Shown: positions 1 to 7,364 of the stretch, piece by piece
Layout of the letters: the number at the start of each line of letters is the position of its first letter
Numbering within the stretch: the stretch's first letter is position 1
DNA from: an uncultured Selenomonadales bacterium
GTDB lineage: Bacteria > Bacillota > Negativicutes > Selenomonadales > Selenomonadaceae
Length of the DNA: 59,215 nucleotides
Reading direction: 5' to 3'
Assembly (NCBI GenBank): GCA_946408105.1
Contig: CAMJQS010000002.1
Coordinates: forward strand, 1 to 59,215
Program-made: the position numbers and the translations under genes
The notes under the pieces: model-generated
Told to the model about the DNA's origin: nothing
The model's input: the letters and a program-made list of their open reading frames with translations, nothing else
Database searches by the model: none

Positions 1-724
1 GCTCGCGTTCGCGTTGTTCAAGTTCACGTTCACGCCGCGCAAGTTCCAATTCGCGTTCGCGTTGAGCCTGAAGCTCGGCGTCTTGCCTGGCTTTGAGTTC
101 GGCGTCTTGTTGAGCTTTGAGTTCAGCGTCTTGTTGAGCTTTAAGTTCGGCGTCTTGTTTGGCTTTGAGTTCGGCATCTTGTCTTGCTTTAAGTTCGGCG
201 TCTTGCTTGGCTTTAAGCTCGGCGTCTTGTTGTCTCTTCAAAGCGTCGGCGTCGGGTTGAGGCTTGGTCGGCTCGACAGTTGGTTTGAAGTCGGCGTTGC
301 CAACGTCAATGATGAATCGATGACCTTTGGGACCGCCGTCGAGGTGAAACGGTTTTATCTCCGCCATGCTCTCAATGACAATTCGGACGGTCGACGGGTC
401 GAACTGCGCGACGCGAATTTTTTTTGCCGCCAAAGATTTCAATTCCATTTCGCGCTTGACGGTCGGATTGAGCCACGAATTTTTTAAGTCGATGATTATG
501 CGCGAAGGATTTTCAGCGGAAGCCTCCGTGAAGTCGACTTTCTTTGTCATGTCGACGACGATACGAATCGTGCCCGCGCCGTAGCCTACACGAATCGCGC
601 TGACCTCGGCAAGGTTTGCTTTGCGTTCGCTGAAAGTCGGTTCGGCTTTTTGTTCCTCCGCCGCATGAGCCGCTGAAGTCGCCGCAATTAAAATGAGGAG
701 ACTCAGCAATATTTTTCTAATCAA
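1..724 (-). CDS. AMIN-domain cell-envelope protein (partial, 3' end outside window)
   Basis: Reading the minus strand from a TTG at 724-722, preceded by a strong GAGGAGG site, gives a signal peptide (IRKILLSLLILIAATSAAHA) and then a domain of about 110 residues with the beta-rich pattern of AMIN domains (VSAIRVGYGAGTIRIVVDM, RIIIDLKNSW, HRFIIDVGNA). AMIN domains target periplasmic N-acetylmuramoyl-L-alanine amidases and secretins to the cell wall. A proline-rich linker and then a charged helical repeat of the type QDAELKAK follow, and the frame stays open to the window edge. The C-terminal catalytic domain is not in the window, so amidase activity is only a guess. It lies downstream of the ABC permease gene, separated by a heptamer inverted repeat. 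Confidence 0.72.
   Translation of the reverse strand, partial: MIRKILLSLLILIAATSAAHAAEEQKAEPTFSERKANLAEVSAIRVGYGAGTIRIVVDMTKKVDFTEASAENPSRIIIDLKNSWLNPTVKREMELKSLAAKKIRVAQFDPSTVRIVIESMAEIKPFHLDGGPKGHRFIIDVGNADFKPTVEPTKPQPDADALKRQQDAELKAKQDAELKARQDAELKAKQDAELKAQQDAELKAQQDAELKARQDAELQAQRERELELARRERELEQRERE
62..229. repeat. Seven 24-bp tandem repeats inside the AMIN-domain gene
   Basis: Seven in-frame units of 24 bp encode near-identical octapeptides (QDAELKAK/R/Q, the last one QDAELQAQ) on the minus strand. They are followed by RERELELA-type charged sequence. Predicted to form a long alpha-helix or coiled coil, comparable to TolA-like stalks. Copy number could vary between strains. Confidence 0.9.
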
Positions 725-740
725 TCCAAAGCCTCCTCTT

Positions 741-810
741 CAATGCGTAATTCGTAATGCGTAATGCGCAATGAAACTGCAAAACCATTACGCATTACGC
801 ATTTCGCATT
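741..810. repeat. Intergenic inverted repeat with heptamer-tandem arms (AATGCGT type)
   Basis: The left arm (about 741-772) is a tandem of variants of the heptamer AATGCGT. The right arm (about 786-810) is the complementary tandem (CATTACG units). The pair can fold into a long hairpin between the permease and AMIN genes. The architecture matches the elements at 1496-1575 and 51246-51288, although the heptamer differs in each. Confidence 0.8.
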
Positions 811-821
811 CCTAATTGATT

Positions 822-1466
822 TCAAGTTTCGTAAGAGCCGTAACGTTGTTCGAGTTTCTTGAACATCCACGTCAGCACCGCCGTCATTGCCAGGTAGAAC
901 GCGCCCGCGATAACGAACGGCGTCATGTCGAATTCGCGCTGGACGATTGTGCGCGCCACTCTAAGCAGGTCGTTCATTGCCAAGATGTAAATCAGCGACG
1001 TGTCCTTGACGAGGTTTATCGTTTCGTTGGAAATCGGCGGGAGCACGACGCGCAGCACTTGCGGGAAAATTATGTAGCGCATCATCTGCCAATGCTTGAG
1101 CCCAAGAGCCTTCGCCGCCTCGTATTGTCCTTTGGGTATCGCTTGAATGCCCGCGCGGAAAATTTCTGCAAAGTACGCCGCGTAATTGAGCGTGAACGCC
1201 AGCAGAGCCGCCGCCACGTCCGGCAACATTATTCCGACCATGGGAAGCGCGAAGTACACGAACAACAGCTGCAACATAAGCGGCGTCCCGCGCATTATCC
1301 AGACGTAGAACTCCATTAAATATCTCAGCGGCGCGAAACTCGATATCCTCCCCAACGCCGCCAGTGCTCCAATCGGCAAGCTTAAAATTAAAGTCACGAA
1401 GAAAATTTCCAGCGTGACTTGTGCGCCCTCCAAGATGAGGACTGTCATATCCAAAAATTTTTCCAT
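822..1466 (-). CDS. Polar amino acid ABC transporter permease (HisM/GlnP family)
   Basis: A 214-residue integral membrane protein of the His/Glu/Gln/Arg/opine permease family. It forms the inner-membrane channel for amino acids delivered by family-3 binding proteins. Several hydrophobic segments are visible (about residues 8-40, 55-80, 90-110, 180-205). The cytoplasmic EAA loop that docks with the ATPase reads YEAAKALGLKHWQMMRY followed by FPQ. Length is normal for the family. It follows SBP1 (1619-2428), with a heptamer inverted repeat between them. No ATP-binding subunit is present in the window, so the ATPase must be encoded elsewhere or upstream of the visible region. Confidence 0.93.
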   Translation of the reverse strand: MEKFLDMTVLILEGAQVTLEIFFVTLILSLPIGALAALGRISSFAPLRYLMEFYVWIMRGTPLMLQLLFVYFALPMVGIMLPDVAAALLAFTLNYAAYFAEIFRAGIQAIPKGQYEAAKALGLKHWQMMRYIIFPQVLRVVLPPISNETINLVKDTSLIYILAMNDLLRVARTIVQREFDMTPFVIAGAFYLAMTAVLTWMFKKLEQRYGSYET

Positions 1467-1495
1467 AACAGATATTCCCTAACTCCCGTCAAACG

Positions 1496-1575
1496 CAATT
1501 AGGAATTAGGAGTGAGGAATTAGGAATTAAAAGTCGCGTCACAATTCCTAATTTCTAATTCCACATTCCTAATTG
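1496..1575. repeat. Intergenic inverted repeat with heptamer-tandem arms (AATTAGG type)
   Basis: Between SBP1 and the permease. The left arm, 1496-1530, is built of AATTAGG units (one degenerate, AGTGAGG). The right arm, 1542-1575, carries the complementary ATTCCTA units. The period is exactly 7 in both arms. It could form a long stem around the loop at about 1531-1541 and reduce read-through from the SBP1 gene into the permease gene. Confidence 0.82.
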
Positions 1576-1618
1576 AATTCGCGGCGGTCACTGTTTGTGA
1601 GTCAGCAGTAACTGCCGA

Positions 1619-2428
1619 TTATTTTTTCTTTTTGATAAGGTCGGCTTGGAACCATTGCTCGGAAATTTTCTTGGCGGCTCCGTCTTTAACCATCTCGTCG
1701 AAAACTTTTTGAACTTTATCGCGCAGCTCGTTGTCGTCTTTGCGGAAGGCAATGCCGAATTCGCTGACGGGGCCGACAGTCACGTTGAGCGCGTCGAATT
1801 TTCCTTCCTGCTTGCTCATCGCGTAACGCCCGACAATTTCGTCGCAGACAAGCGCGTCGATTCTTCCGTTCTCCAAATCCATGAACGCGCTCACGTAGTC
1901 GCCGTAAGTTTTGAACTCTTTAAGAGAATCTTTAAGAGCCGCGTTGCCGGCAATGTAAGCTTCGGCAGTGGAACCGGCTTGCGTGCCGACGGTCTTGCCC
2001 GCCAGGTCATTCTCCGAGGTGATGCCCTGGTCGTTGCCCTTCTTCACGAAAACGATTTGGCGGTTGTCCATGTACGGGTCGCTAAAAAGCATATTTTGTT
2101 GACGTTCGGGCGTGATGTCCAAACCGTTCCAGATGATGTCGATTCGTCCGCTTTTAAGTTCGGCCTCTTTGCTGTTCCAGTCAATGGCTTTGAATTCGAC
2201 TTCGGTGCCTAGACGTTTGGCGGCCTCTTTTGCCAAGTCAACGTCGAAGCCGACGATTTTGTTTTGTTCGTCTTTGAAGCCCATAGGCGCGTATTCGTCG
2301 TCGAGGCCGATAACGATTTTGTCAGGTTTTTTGGCGTCATCGGTCTTGGCTTGCTCGCCGCCGCCTCCGCCGCAGCCGGAAAAGACCATCGTCACCAGAA
2401 GCAACGCCGCCACAAAAATTTTTTTCAT
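1619..2428 (-). CDS. Amino acid ABC transporter substrate-binding lipoprotein (SBP1)
   Basis: A 269-residue family-3 extracellular solute-binding protein. The signal peptide ends in a lipobox, FSGC, followed by a glycine run, so the mature protein should be lipid-anchored. Family landmarks are VIGLDDEYAPMGF near the start, VGFDVDLAKEAAKRLG, WNGLDITPERQ, GTQAGSTAEAYI and, at the end, AAKKISEQWF. These define the two lobes that close on a polar amino acid. It has its own promoter at 2473-2501 and probably forms a transcription unit with the permease at 822-1466. It is the most divergent of four paralogs in a row. The ligand cannot be assigned by eye. Confidence 0.94.
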   Translation of the reverse strand: MKKIFVAALLLVTMVFSGCGGGGGEQAKTDDAKKPDKIVIGLDDEYAPMGFKDEQNKIVGFDVDLAKEAAKRLGTEVEFKAIDWNSKEAELKSGRIDIIWNGLDITPERQQNMLFSDPYMDNRQIVFVKKGNDQGITSENDLAGKTVGTQAGSTAEAYIAGNAALKDSLKEFKTYGDYVSAFMDLENGRIDALVCDEIVGRYAMSKQEGKFDALNVTVGPVSEFGIAFRKDDNELRDKVQKVFDEMVKDGAAKKISEQWFQADLIKKKK

Positions 2429-2472
2429 CCTTCAAACTTCCTTTCGCTAAAAAAAATTAATAGCCGCGTTGC

Positions 2473-2501
2473 ATTATACTTTACGAAAAGTTTCATTGCA
2501 A
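2473..2501 (-). promoter_or_regulatory. Sigma-70-type promoter for SBP1-permease
   Basis: On the minus strand, TTGCAA (2501-2496), a 17-bp spacer and a perfect TATAAT (2478-2473) lie about 45 bp upstream of the SBP1 start. This separates SBP1 and the permease from the three upstream SBP genes as an independently transcribed unit. Confidence 0.75.
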
Positions 2502-2544
2502 GCGCGGCAGAAATTTTTTGAAAACAAAATGAAAGGCTTAAACC

Positions 2545-3357
2545 CTACTGTTGCTTGATGACGTCGGCTTGAAACCATTGCTCGGAAATTTTTTTGGCAG
2601 TGCCGTCCGCAATCATTCCGTCGAAAGTTTGTTGAACTTTATCGCGCAGTTCGGTGTTGTCTTTGCGGAAGCCGATTGCCATTTCCGCGACGGAACCGAT
2701 TTTCACGTTGAGCAATTCAAATTGGCCGGGGTGATTGTTCGCCTCGTAGCGCGCGATGAGTTCGTCGCAAACGAGCACATCAATTTCGCCGTTCTTCAAA
2801 GCCTCGGCCACTTCCGTGAAATGTTTGTAAGTTTTGAAATCCTTCAGAGCGTTTCTAATTTCTTCGTTCCCGCTGATGTAATCGTCCGAAGTGGAGCCGG
2901 CCTGCGCGCCGACGATTTTCCCTTCAAGGTCGCCCTCGGAGTGAATGTCCAAATTGTTGCCTTCCTTAACCAGAAGAATTTGGCGGTCGTCCATGTAAGG
3001 TCTGCTGAAAATCATGTACTCTTTGCGCTCTTCGGTTATGTCCAGCCCGTCCCAAATCATGTCGACGTTGCCGGAAGTAATTGCTTCGCGCTTTTTGTCC
3101 CATTCGATAGCTTTAAATTCTATCTCGACGCCCATGCGTTTTGCGGCCTCTTTGGCCAAGTCAATGTCGAAGCCGACAAGTTTGTTGCGCTCGTCGTGAA
3201 AACTTATCGGAGCGAAGTCGTCGTCGATACCTATTACAATTTTTTCGACCTCGTTAAAACTGCTGCTTTCGTCGGTTTTGGCGGGAGTTTCTTTCACGCC
3301 GCAACCGGTAAAAAAAACTGCGATGATAAGTAAAGCTGCCGTAAAAAATTTTGTCAA
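2545..3357 (-). CDS. Amino acid ABC transporter substrate-binding lipoprotein (SBP2)
   Basis: A 270-residue family-3 solute-binding protein with lipobox FFTGC after a short hydrophobic signal. The start is a TTG, preceded by an AGAGGGG site. It shares VIGIDDDFAPISF, VGFDIDLAKEAAKRMG, WDGLDITEERK, GAQAGSTSDDYI and KKISEQWF with its neighbours. It is third in the minus-strand order SBP4-SBP3-SBP2, with short gaps that suggest co-transcription from the promoter at 5068-5096. Two hinge-region blocks differ from SBP1, so ligand preference may differ. Confidence 0.93.
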   Translation of the reverse strand: MTKFFTAALLIIAVFFTGCGVKETPAKTDESSSFNEVEKIVIGIDDDFAPISFHDERNKLVGFDIDLAKEAAKRMGVEIEFKAIEWDKKREAITSGNVDMIWDGLDITEERKEYMIFSRPYMDDRQILLVKEGNNLDIHSEGDLEGKIVGAQAGSTSDDYISGNEEIRNALKDFKTYKHFTEVAEALKNGEIDVLVCDELIARYEANNHPGQFELLNVKIGSVAEMAIGFRKDNTELRDKVQQTFDGMIADGTAKKISEQWFQADVIKQQ

Positions 3358-3384
3358 AGTTCGCTGACCCCTCTGCTGAAAAAT

Positions 3385-4185
3385 TTACCTTCCGCTTTTA
3401 ATCAAATCTGCTCCGAACCATTGCTCGGAAATTTTTTTTGCCGTGCCGTCTTTAATCATTTCGTCGAAAGCTTTTTGAACTTTGTCGCGCAACTCGATAT
3501 TATTTTTTTTGAAGCCGATTCCAAATCCCGTGACGGAGCCGACAGTAACCTCGACCGTCTCGAACGTGTCGGGTGTTCTGTTCATTTCGTAACGCGCGGC
3601 AATTTCGTCGACAACCAGCGCGTCCAATTCTCCTCTGCTCAAAGCCGCGAACCCTTCTTTGAAGTTGTCGTAAGTTTTGAAGTCCGCGAGACTGTCTTTA
3701 AGGTATTTGTCTTCGTTGATGTAAGTTTCGGAACTGGAGCCGGCTTGCGTGCCGACGATTTTATCCGCGAGTTCGCCCAAAGAGTAAATGCCTTGAGGAT
3801 TATTTTTTTCGACCAAAAGAATTTGGCGGTTGTACATGTACGGCCTGCTGAAAATCATGTACTCTTTGCGCTCGCGAGTTATGTCCAGCCCGTTCCAAAT
3901 CATGTCGACATTGCCCGAAGTTATTTCCGTTTCCTTGTCGTCCCAAAGGATTGGTTTGAATTCAAATTCGACACCCATACGTTTTGCGGTCTCTTTGGCC
4001 AAGTCGATATCAAAACCGACAATGTTTCCCCGATCGTCGCGAAAGCTCATGGGCGCAAACTCATCGTCAATGCCGACCGTCACAATTTGGCTGTGCTTTA
4101 TGCTGTTGATGTTGTTTGAAATTTTTTCTCCGCTGCAACCCGCAACAAAAAAAATCGTCAGCAGGAGCAAAAAAATTTTCTTCAC
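3385..4185 (-). CDS. Amino acid ABC transporter substrate-binding lipoprotein (SBP3)
   Basis: A family-3 solute-binding lipoprotein with lipobox FVAGC. The open frame extends to an ATG at 4218, but an AAAGGAG site lies 9 nt before a GTG at 4185-4183. That GTG gives a clean signal peptide beginning MKKIFLLLLTIFF and 266 residues, so I choose it over the upstream ATG codons. Conserved blocks are VGIDDEFAPMSF, VGFDIDLAKETAKRMG, WNGLDITRERK, GTQAGSSSETYI and KKISEQWF. It sits between SBP2 and SBP4 and is clearly a product of the same tandem duplication. Confidence 0.93.
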   Translation of the reverse strand: MKKIFLLLLTIFFVAGCSGEKISNNINSIKHSQIVTVGIDDEFAPMSFRDDRGNIVGFDIDLAKETAKRMGVEFEFKPILWDDKETEITSGNVDMIWNGLDITRERKEYMIFSRPYMYNRQILLVEKNNPQGIYSLGELADKIVGTQAGSSSETYINEDKYLKDSLADFKTYDNFKEGFAALSRGELDALVVDEIAARYEMNRTPDTFETVEVTVGSVTGFGIGFKKNNIELRDKVQKAFDEMIKDGTAKKISEQWFGADLIKSGR

Positions 4186-4214
4186 GCCCGACATCTCCTT
4201 TCGCCGAAAAAAAA

Positions 4215-5015
4215 TCACCTCTTGTATTTAATTAAATCAGCCTGGAACCATTGTTCGGAAATTTTTTTGGCAGTGCCGTCTCTTACCATGTCGTCGAAAA
4301 CTTTTTGAACTCGGTCGCGCAGTTCGACGTCGCTCTTGCGGAAGCCGATACCTATTTCCGTGACGGGGCCGATTGTTATTTCGATTATCTCAAACTTGCG
4401 CGGGATTTTGCTCATCTCGTAACGCCCTGCCAGTTCGTCGACAATCAGCACGTCAACTTTTCCGTCCGACAAATCCAAAAAGGCCTGCTTGAACGTCGCG
4501 TAAGTTTTAAAATCTTTGAAGCTGTGCATCAGCGTTTCGTTCGCGGCGATGTAGTCTTCTGAATTCGAGCCGGCTTGCGTGCCGACGATTTTTCCCGCCA
4601 AGTCTTGTTCCGCGCGAAGGTTGAAGTCGTTGCTCTTCTTTGCCAAAAGAATTTGGCGGTTATCCATGTACGGTTTGGTGTAAAGGATTCGCTCCTGTCG
4701 TTCGGGCGTGATGTCCAGTCCGTTCCAAATGATGTCGATGTTCCCGGAGTCCAACTCGTTCTCTTTGTTGTTCCAGTTTATCGGCTTGAATTCAAATTTC
4801 ACGCCCATGCGTTTTGCGGCCTCTTTCGCCAAGTCGATGTCGAAGCCGACGAGCTCTCCGTCCTTGTCGCGGAAACCGAACGGCGCGTATTCGTCGTCAA
4901 TGCCGATGACGAGCGTCCCGCTGAATTTACTGCTGTTGACGTTCTTTGAATCTTCGCCGCCGCAACCCGTCACAAAAAAAATCAGCAACAGGAGCGGCAA
5001 AAAAATTTTTTTCAT
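4215..5015 (-). CDS. Amino acid ABC transporter substrate-binding lipoprotein (SBP4)
   Basis: A family-3 solute-binding lipoprotein with lipobox FVTGC. The frame is open upstream to an ATG at 5069, but that codon lies inside the -10 box of the promoter at 5068-5096 and cannot be transcribed from it. The ATG at 5015 has a GGGAGG site upstream and directly begins the signal peptide MKKIFLPLLLL, giving 266 residues. Blocks VIGIDDEYAPFGF, VGFDIDLAKEAAKRMG, WNGLDITPERQ and KKISEQWF match the paralogs. It is the first gene of the SBP4-3-2 transcription unit. Confidence 0.94.
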   Translation of the reverse strand: MKKIFLPLLLLIFFVTGCGGEDSKNVNSSKFSGTLVIGIDDEYAPFGFRDKDGELVGFDIDLAKEAAKRMGVKFEFKPINWNNKENELDSGNIDIIWNGLDITPERQERILYTKPYMDNRQILLAKKSNDFNLRAEQDLAGKIVGTQAGSNSEDYIAANETLMHSFKDFKTYATFKQAFLDLSDGKVDVLIVDELAGRYEMSKIPRKFEIIEITIGPVTEIGIGFRKSDVELRDRVQKVFDDMVRDGTAKKISEQWFQADLIKYKR

Positions 5016-5067
5016 GCACAAAAAACCTCCCACGCCAAAAATTTTATTGCCAATCAAAATTTTTTTC

Positions 5068-5096
5068 ATTATATTTGCCCGTCAACGCCTTGTCAA
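5068..5096 (-). promoter_or_regulatory. Consensus promoter for the SBP4-SBP3-SBP2 operon
   Basis: On the minus strand, perfect TTGACA (5096-5091), a 17-bp spacer and perfect TATAAT (5073-5068). It is the best promoter in the window and predicts transcription starting near 5061, which fixes the SBP4 start at 5015. Confidence 0.88.
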
Positions 5097-5103
5097 AAAA
5101 TTT

Positions 5104-5135
5104 TTGTCGACGAGAAAAATTTTTCCTGTTATAAT
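5104..5135 (+). promoter_or_regulatory. Possible divergent promoter for the small membrane protein gene
   Basis: TATAAT at 5130-5135 on the plus strand, with a weak TTGTCG at 5104-5109. The spacer is long at 20 bp; shifting the -35 box to 5107 gives 17. It is divergent from the SBP promoter, and about 120 bp of leader separates it from the 5254 start. Confidence 0.45.
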
Positions 5136-5253
5136 TTCCGCGAACGAAAAATTTTTTGGAGGATGATTGGAATCGCGTGGTCTCTCCGTCAGTTGTTTCC
5201 GGATTTCAAAGAGGAGCGACCGCGCAGAAAAAATTTTCGGCGGGTGATGTGAC

Positions 5254-5607
5254 ATGAAAAACAGTTTGCGAAATTTTTTCCGACGAATCGGCAAGACGGG
5301 CTTTTTAATTTTGCTTTTTATTCTGTTCGGCGCGTGGGGCTTCTGCCGAAACGGTTGGCTCGGAGTCGCGGCGGCGATTGTCGGCTGCGGGCTCGGCTGC
5401 TTCCTTTACGAAAATTGGAGCGGCATAAAAAAATTTCCGTGGAGAAAATTTTTTCGACAACACGTCAAAGCGATTGTTAAGCTCGTGATTTTGGTTCCGA
5501 TTGTCTCGGCGTGCTGTTACTTCTACGGATGGAAAGGTTTGCTCGGTTCAGTCTTGGGCGTGCTTGTCGGCGAAATTATTTCTCGAAAAATTTTTAAGCT
5601 CAAGTGA
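5254..5607 (+). CDS. Small membrane protein of unknown function
   Basis: 117 residues. Three hydrophobic stretches (about residues 15-31, 35-51 and 72-107) alternate with Lys/Arg-rich loops, indicating an inner-membrane protein with the basic ends in the cytoplasm. Glycine-rich segments (GWLGVAAAIVGCGLGC, KGLLGSVLGVLVGEI) suggest tight helix packing. No family was recognised. It lies between the divergent SBP promoter and the glp promoter and is preceded by a weak GGGTGA site. Codon use, with AAAAATTTT words, matches the neighbours. Confidence 0.65.
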   Translation: MKNSLRNFFRRIGKTGFLILLFILFGAWGFCRNGWLGVAAAIVGCGLGCFLYENWSGIKKFPWRKFFRQHVKAIVKLVILVPIVSACCYFYGWKGLLGSVLGVLVGEIISRKIFKLK

Positions 5608-5678
5608 AAAAATTTTCCTCGCGAAGAGCGGGGAATTTTTTTGCGCGGAAAAGTTTTCAGAAAAAATTTTACAAACGG

Positions 5679-5707
5679 TTGACCGAAGCTCAAATGTGCG
5701 CTACACT
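5679..5707 (+). promoter_or_regulatory. Promoter for the glp operon
   Basis: TTGACC (5679-5684), a 17-bp spacer and TACACT (5702-5707), ending about 43 bp before the glpA start. No clear operator palindrome was identified around it. Confidence 0.65.
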
Positions 5708-5750
5708 TTACACAAAATTTTCAGGAGAAATTTTAACGAGGGTGAGCATA

Positions 5751-7364
5751 ATGGAAAAGGCAACTGTTGTTGTAATCGGCGGCGGCGCGACCGGGTTGGG
5801 CATCTTGCGCGATTTGTCCATGCGCGGCGTCAAAGCTCTGCTCGTCGAGAAAAACGATTTGGTCAACGGCGCGAGTTCCCGCTACCACGGACTGCTCCAC
5901 AGCGGCGGGCGTTACGCCGTTAAAGACCAAGAGGCGGCGCGCGAATGCATTATCGAAAACCAAATCATGCGCAAGATTGGCAAGAGTTGTGTCGAACCGT
6001 GCGGCGGAATGTTCACGCGGCTGGACATCGACGACGAATCTTACGAAGAGCTTTGGGTTAAAGGTTGTGCGGACAGCGGAATCGAGGCGACGCCCATAAC
6101 TTTGGACGAAGCTTTTAAATTGGAGCCGCGACTTTCCCGCAAGCATGTTAAGAGCGCGTATCTTGTGCCCGACGCGGCCGTTGACGGTTTCCGCATGTCG
6201 TGGCAGCTCGTCGACTCTTCGAAACGTTACGGCGGACAAGTCAAAACTTATACGGAAGTTATCGGCTTCGACACGGTGAGCGGCGAACTGCGCGGCGTCA
6301 AAGTTCGCGACCACTTCACGGGCGAAGAATACGAAATCGGCTGCGACATCGCGGTAAACGCGGCGGGCGGCTGGGCAGGTTTCGTCGGAAAAATCGCGGG
6401 CGTCGAAATCGGCGTTCAGCCCGACAAAGGAACGCTCATTGCGTTCAATCAAAGAATAGTTAATCATGTCGTCAATCGGTTGCACAAGTCTTCCGACGGC
6501 GATATTTTTGTTCCGCACGGTTCGATAACAATTTTGGGCACGTCGTCGATGAGCGTACCCGACCCCGAAGACACTTCCACGAGCCGCGAAGAAGTCGAGA
6601 GCCTTTTGAAAATCGGCGAGCAAACTTTTGAGGACTTACGCGACTTCAGAATTTTGCGGACGTTCGCGGGCAGTCGACCGCTTTACATTCCGCCCGGCGG
6701 CGCAGTCGGGCGCAGCGCGTCCAGAGGTTTTGCAATCGTTGACCACGAACGCGACGGCTTGAAAGGTTTCTTTACAATCGTCGGCGGGAAGTTCACGACG
6801 TATCGATTGATGGCGGAAAAAATGTGCAATCAAATTTGCGCGAAGCTCGGAAATAAAACTCCGTGTCGAACGGCTGAAGAACCGCTCGTTGAAGAAGTCC
6901 CGCAGGCAGACAAAGACCGCGCCAAAAAATTTTTTCCGTCTTACGGCGTGAATCTTGCGGCGACTCGTTTGGGCGTCGAACGTTTTAAAAAAGTTGTCGA
7001 ACGTTTGGAGGCCGAACCCGAAAGCCGCGAACTTGTCTGCGAATGCGAAAACGTCACGCGCGCCGAAGTCGAAGAAATTTGCAAGGACGACACGAGCTTT
7101 ATCGTCAACGACGTACGGCGGCGTACGCGAATCGGCATGGGCACCTGCCAAGGAAATTTCTGCGCGTTGAGGGCGGCGGCAATTTTTTCTGATTTGGGCG
7201 TCGAACCTTCCGCGAAAAATTCTTTGGAACGCTTGAAAGAATTTTTGCAGGGACGCTGGAAAGGAATTCGCCCCGTGCTTTTGGGGCGAACTCTTCGCGA
7301 AACGGAAATGACGCGCGCGATTTACGAACTTTCCATGAACGTGACGGGAGGCGAGCCGCAATGA
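5751..7364 (+). CDS. glpA: Anaerobic glycerol-3-phosphate dehydrogenase, subunit A
   Basis: A 537-residue flavoprotein that oxidises sn-glycerol-3-phosphate to DHAP at the membrane and passes electrons through GlpB/GlpC to menaquinone. The FAD motif VVIGGGATGLGI is at residues 6-17. The C-terminal BFD-type [2Fe-2S] domain supplies cysteines in LVCECENV and MGTCQGNFC. The frame is open from 5604, but ATG 5751 is preceded by GAGGGTGAG and begins exactly at the FAD fold, so it is chosen. The stop overlaps the glpB start (ATGA), typical of the glpABC operon. Confidence 0.95.
   Translation: MEKATVVVIGGGATGLGILRDLSMRGVKALLVEKNDLVNGASSRYHGLLHSGGRYAVKDQEAARECIIENQIMRKIGKSCVEPCGGMFTRLDIDDESYEELWVKGCADSGIEATPITLDEAFKLEPRLSRKHVKSAYLVPDAAVDGFRMSWQLVDSSKRYGGQVKTYTEVIGFDTVSGELRGVKVRDHFTGEEYEIGCDIAVNAAGGWAGFVGKIAGVEIGVQPDKGTLIAFNQRIVNHVVNRLHKSSDGDIFVPHGSITILGTSSMSVPDPEDTSTSREEVESLLKIGEQTFEDLRDFRILRTFAGSRPLYIPPGGAVGRSASRGFAIVDHERDGLKGFFTIVGGKFTTYRLMAEKMCNQICAKLGNKTPCRTAEEPLVEEVPQADKDRAKKFFPSYGVNLAATRLGVERFKKVVERLEAEPESRELVCECENVTRAEVEEICKDDTSFIVNDVRRRTRIGMGTCQGNFCALRAAAIFSDLGVEPSAKNSLERLKEFLQGRWKGIRPVLLGRTLRETEMTRAIYELSMNVTGGEPQ

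Noticed and set aside
62-229. Regular 24-bp repeats considered as a CRISPR array
   Set aside because: Units are contiguous without spacers and keep one reading frame; no cas gene is nearby.
4216-4218. ATG at 4218 as the SBP3 start
   Set aside because: It adds a basic tail before the signal peptide, while a GTG at 4185 has a well-spaced AAAGGAG site and a clean lipoprotein signal.
5067-5069. ATG at 5069 as the SBP4 start
   Set aside because: It lies in the -10 box of the consensus promoter and upstream of the predicted transcription start.
5163-5252. 29-codon frame upstream of the small membrane protein, stop 1 nt before its ATG
   Set aside because: The only ribosome-like site (GGAGG) touches the ATG with no spacing, so translation is unlikely; the composition alone is not enough.
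5016-5253. Riboswitch or attenuator in the divergent leader
   Set aside because: No conserved riboswitch core or terminator/antiterminator pair could be drawn; the SBP4 leader is only about 45 nt.
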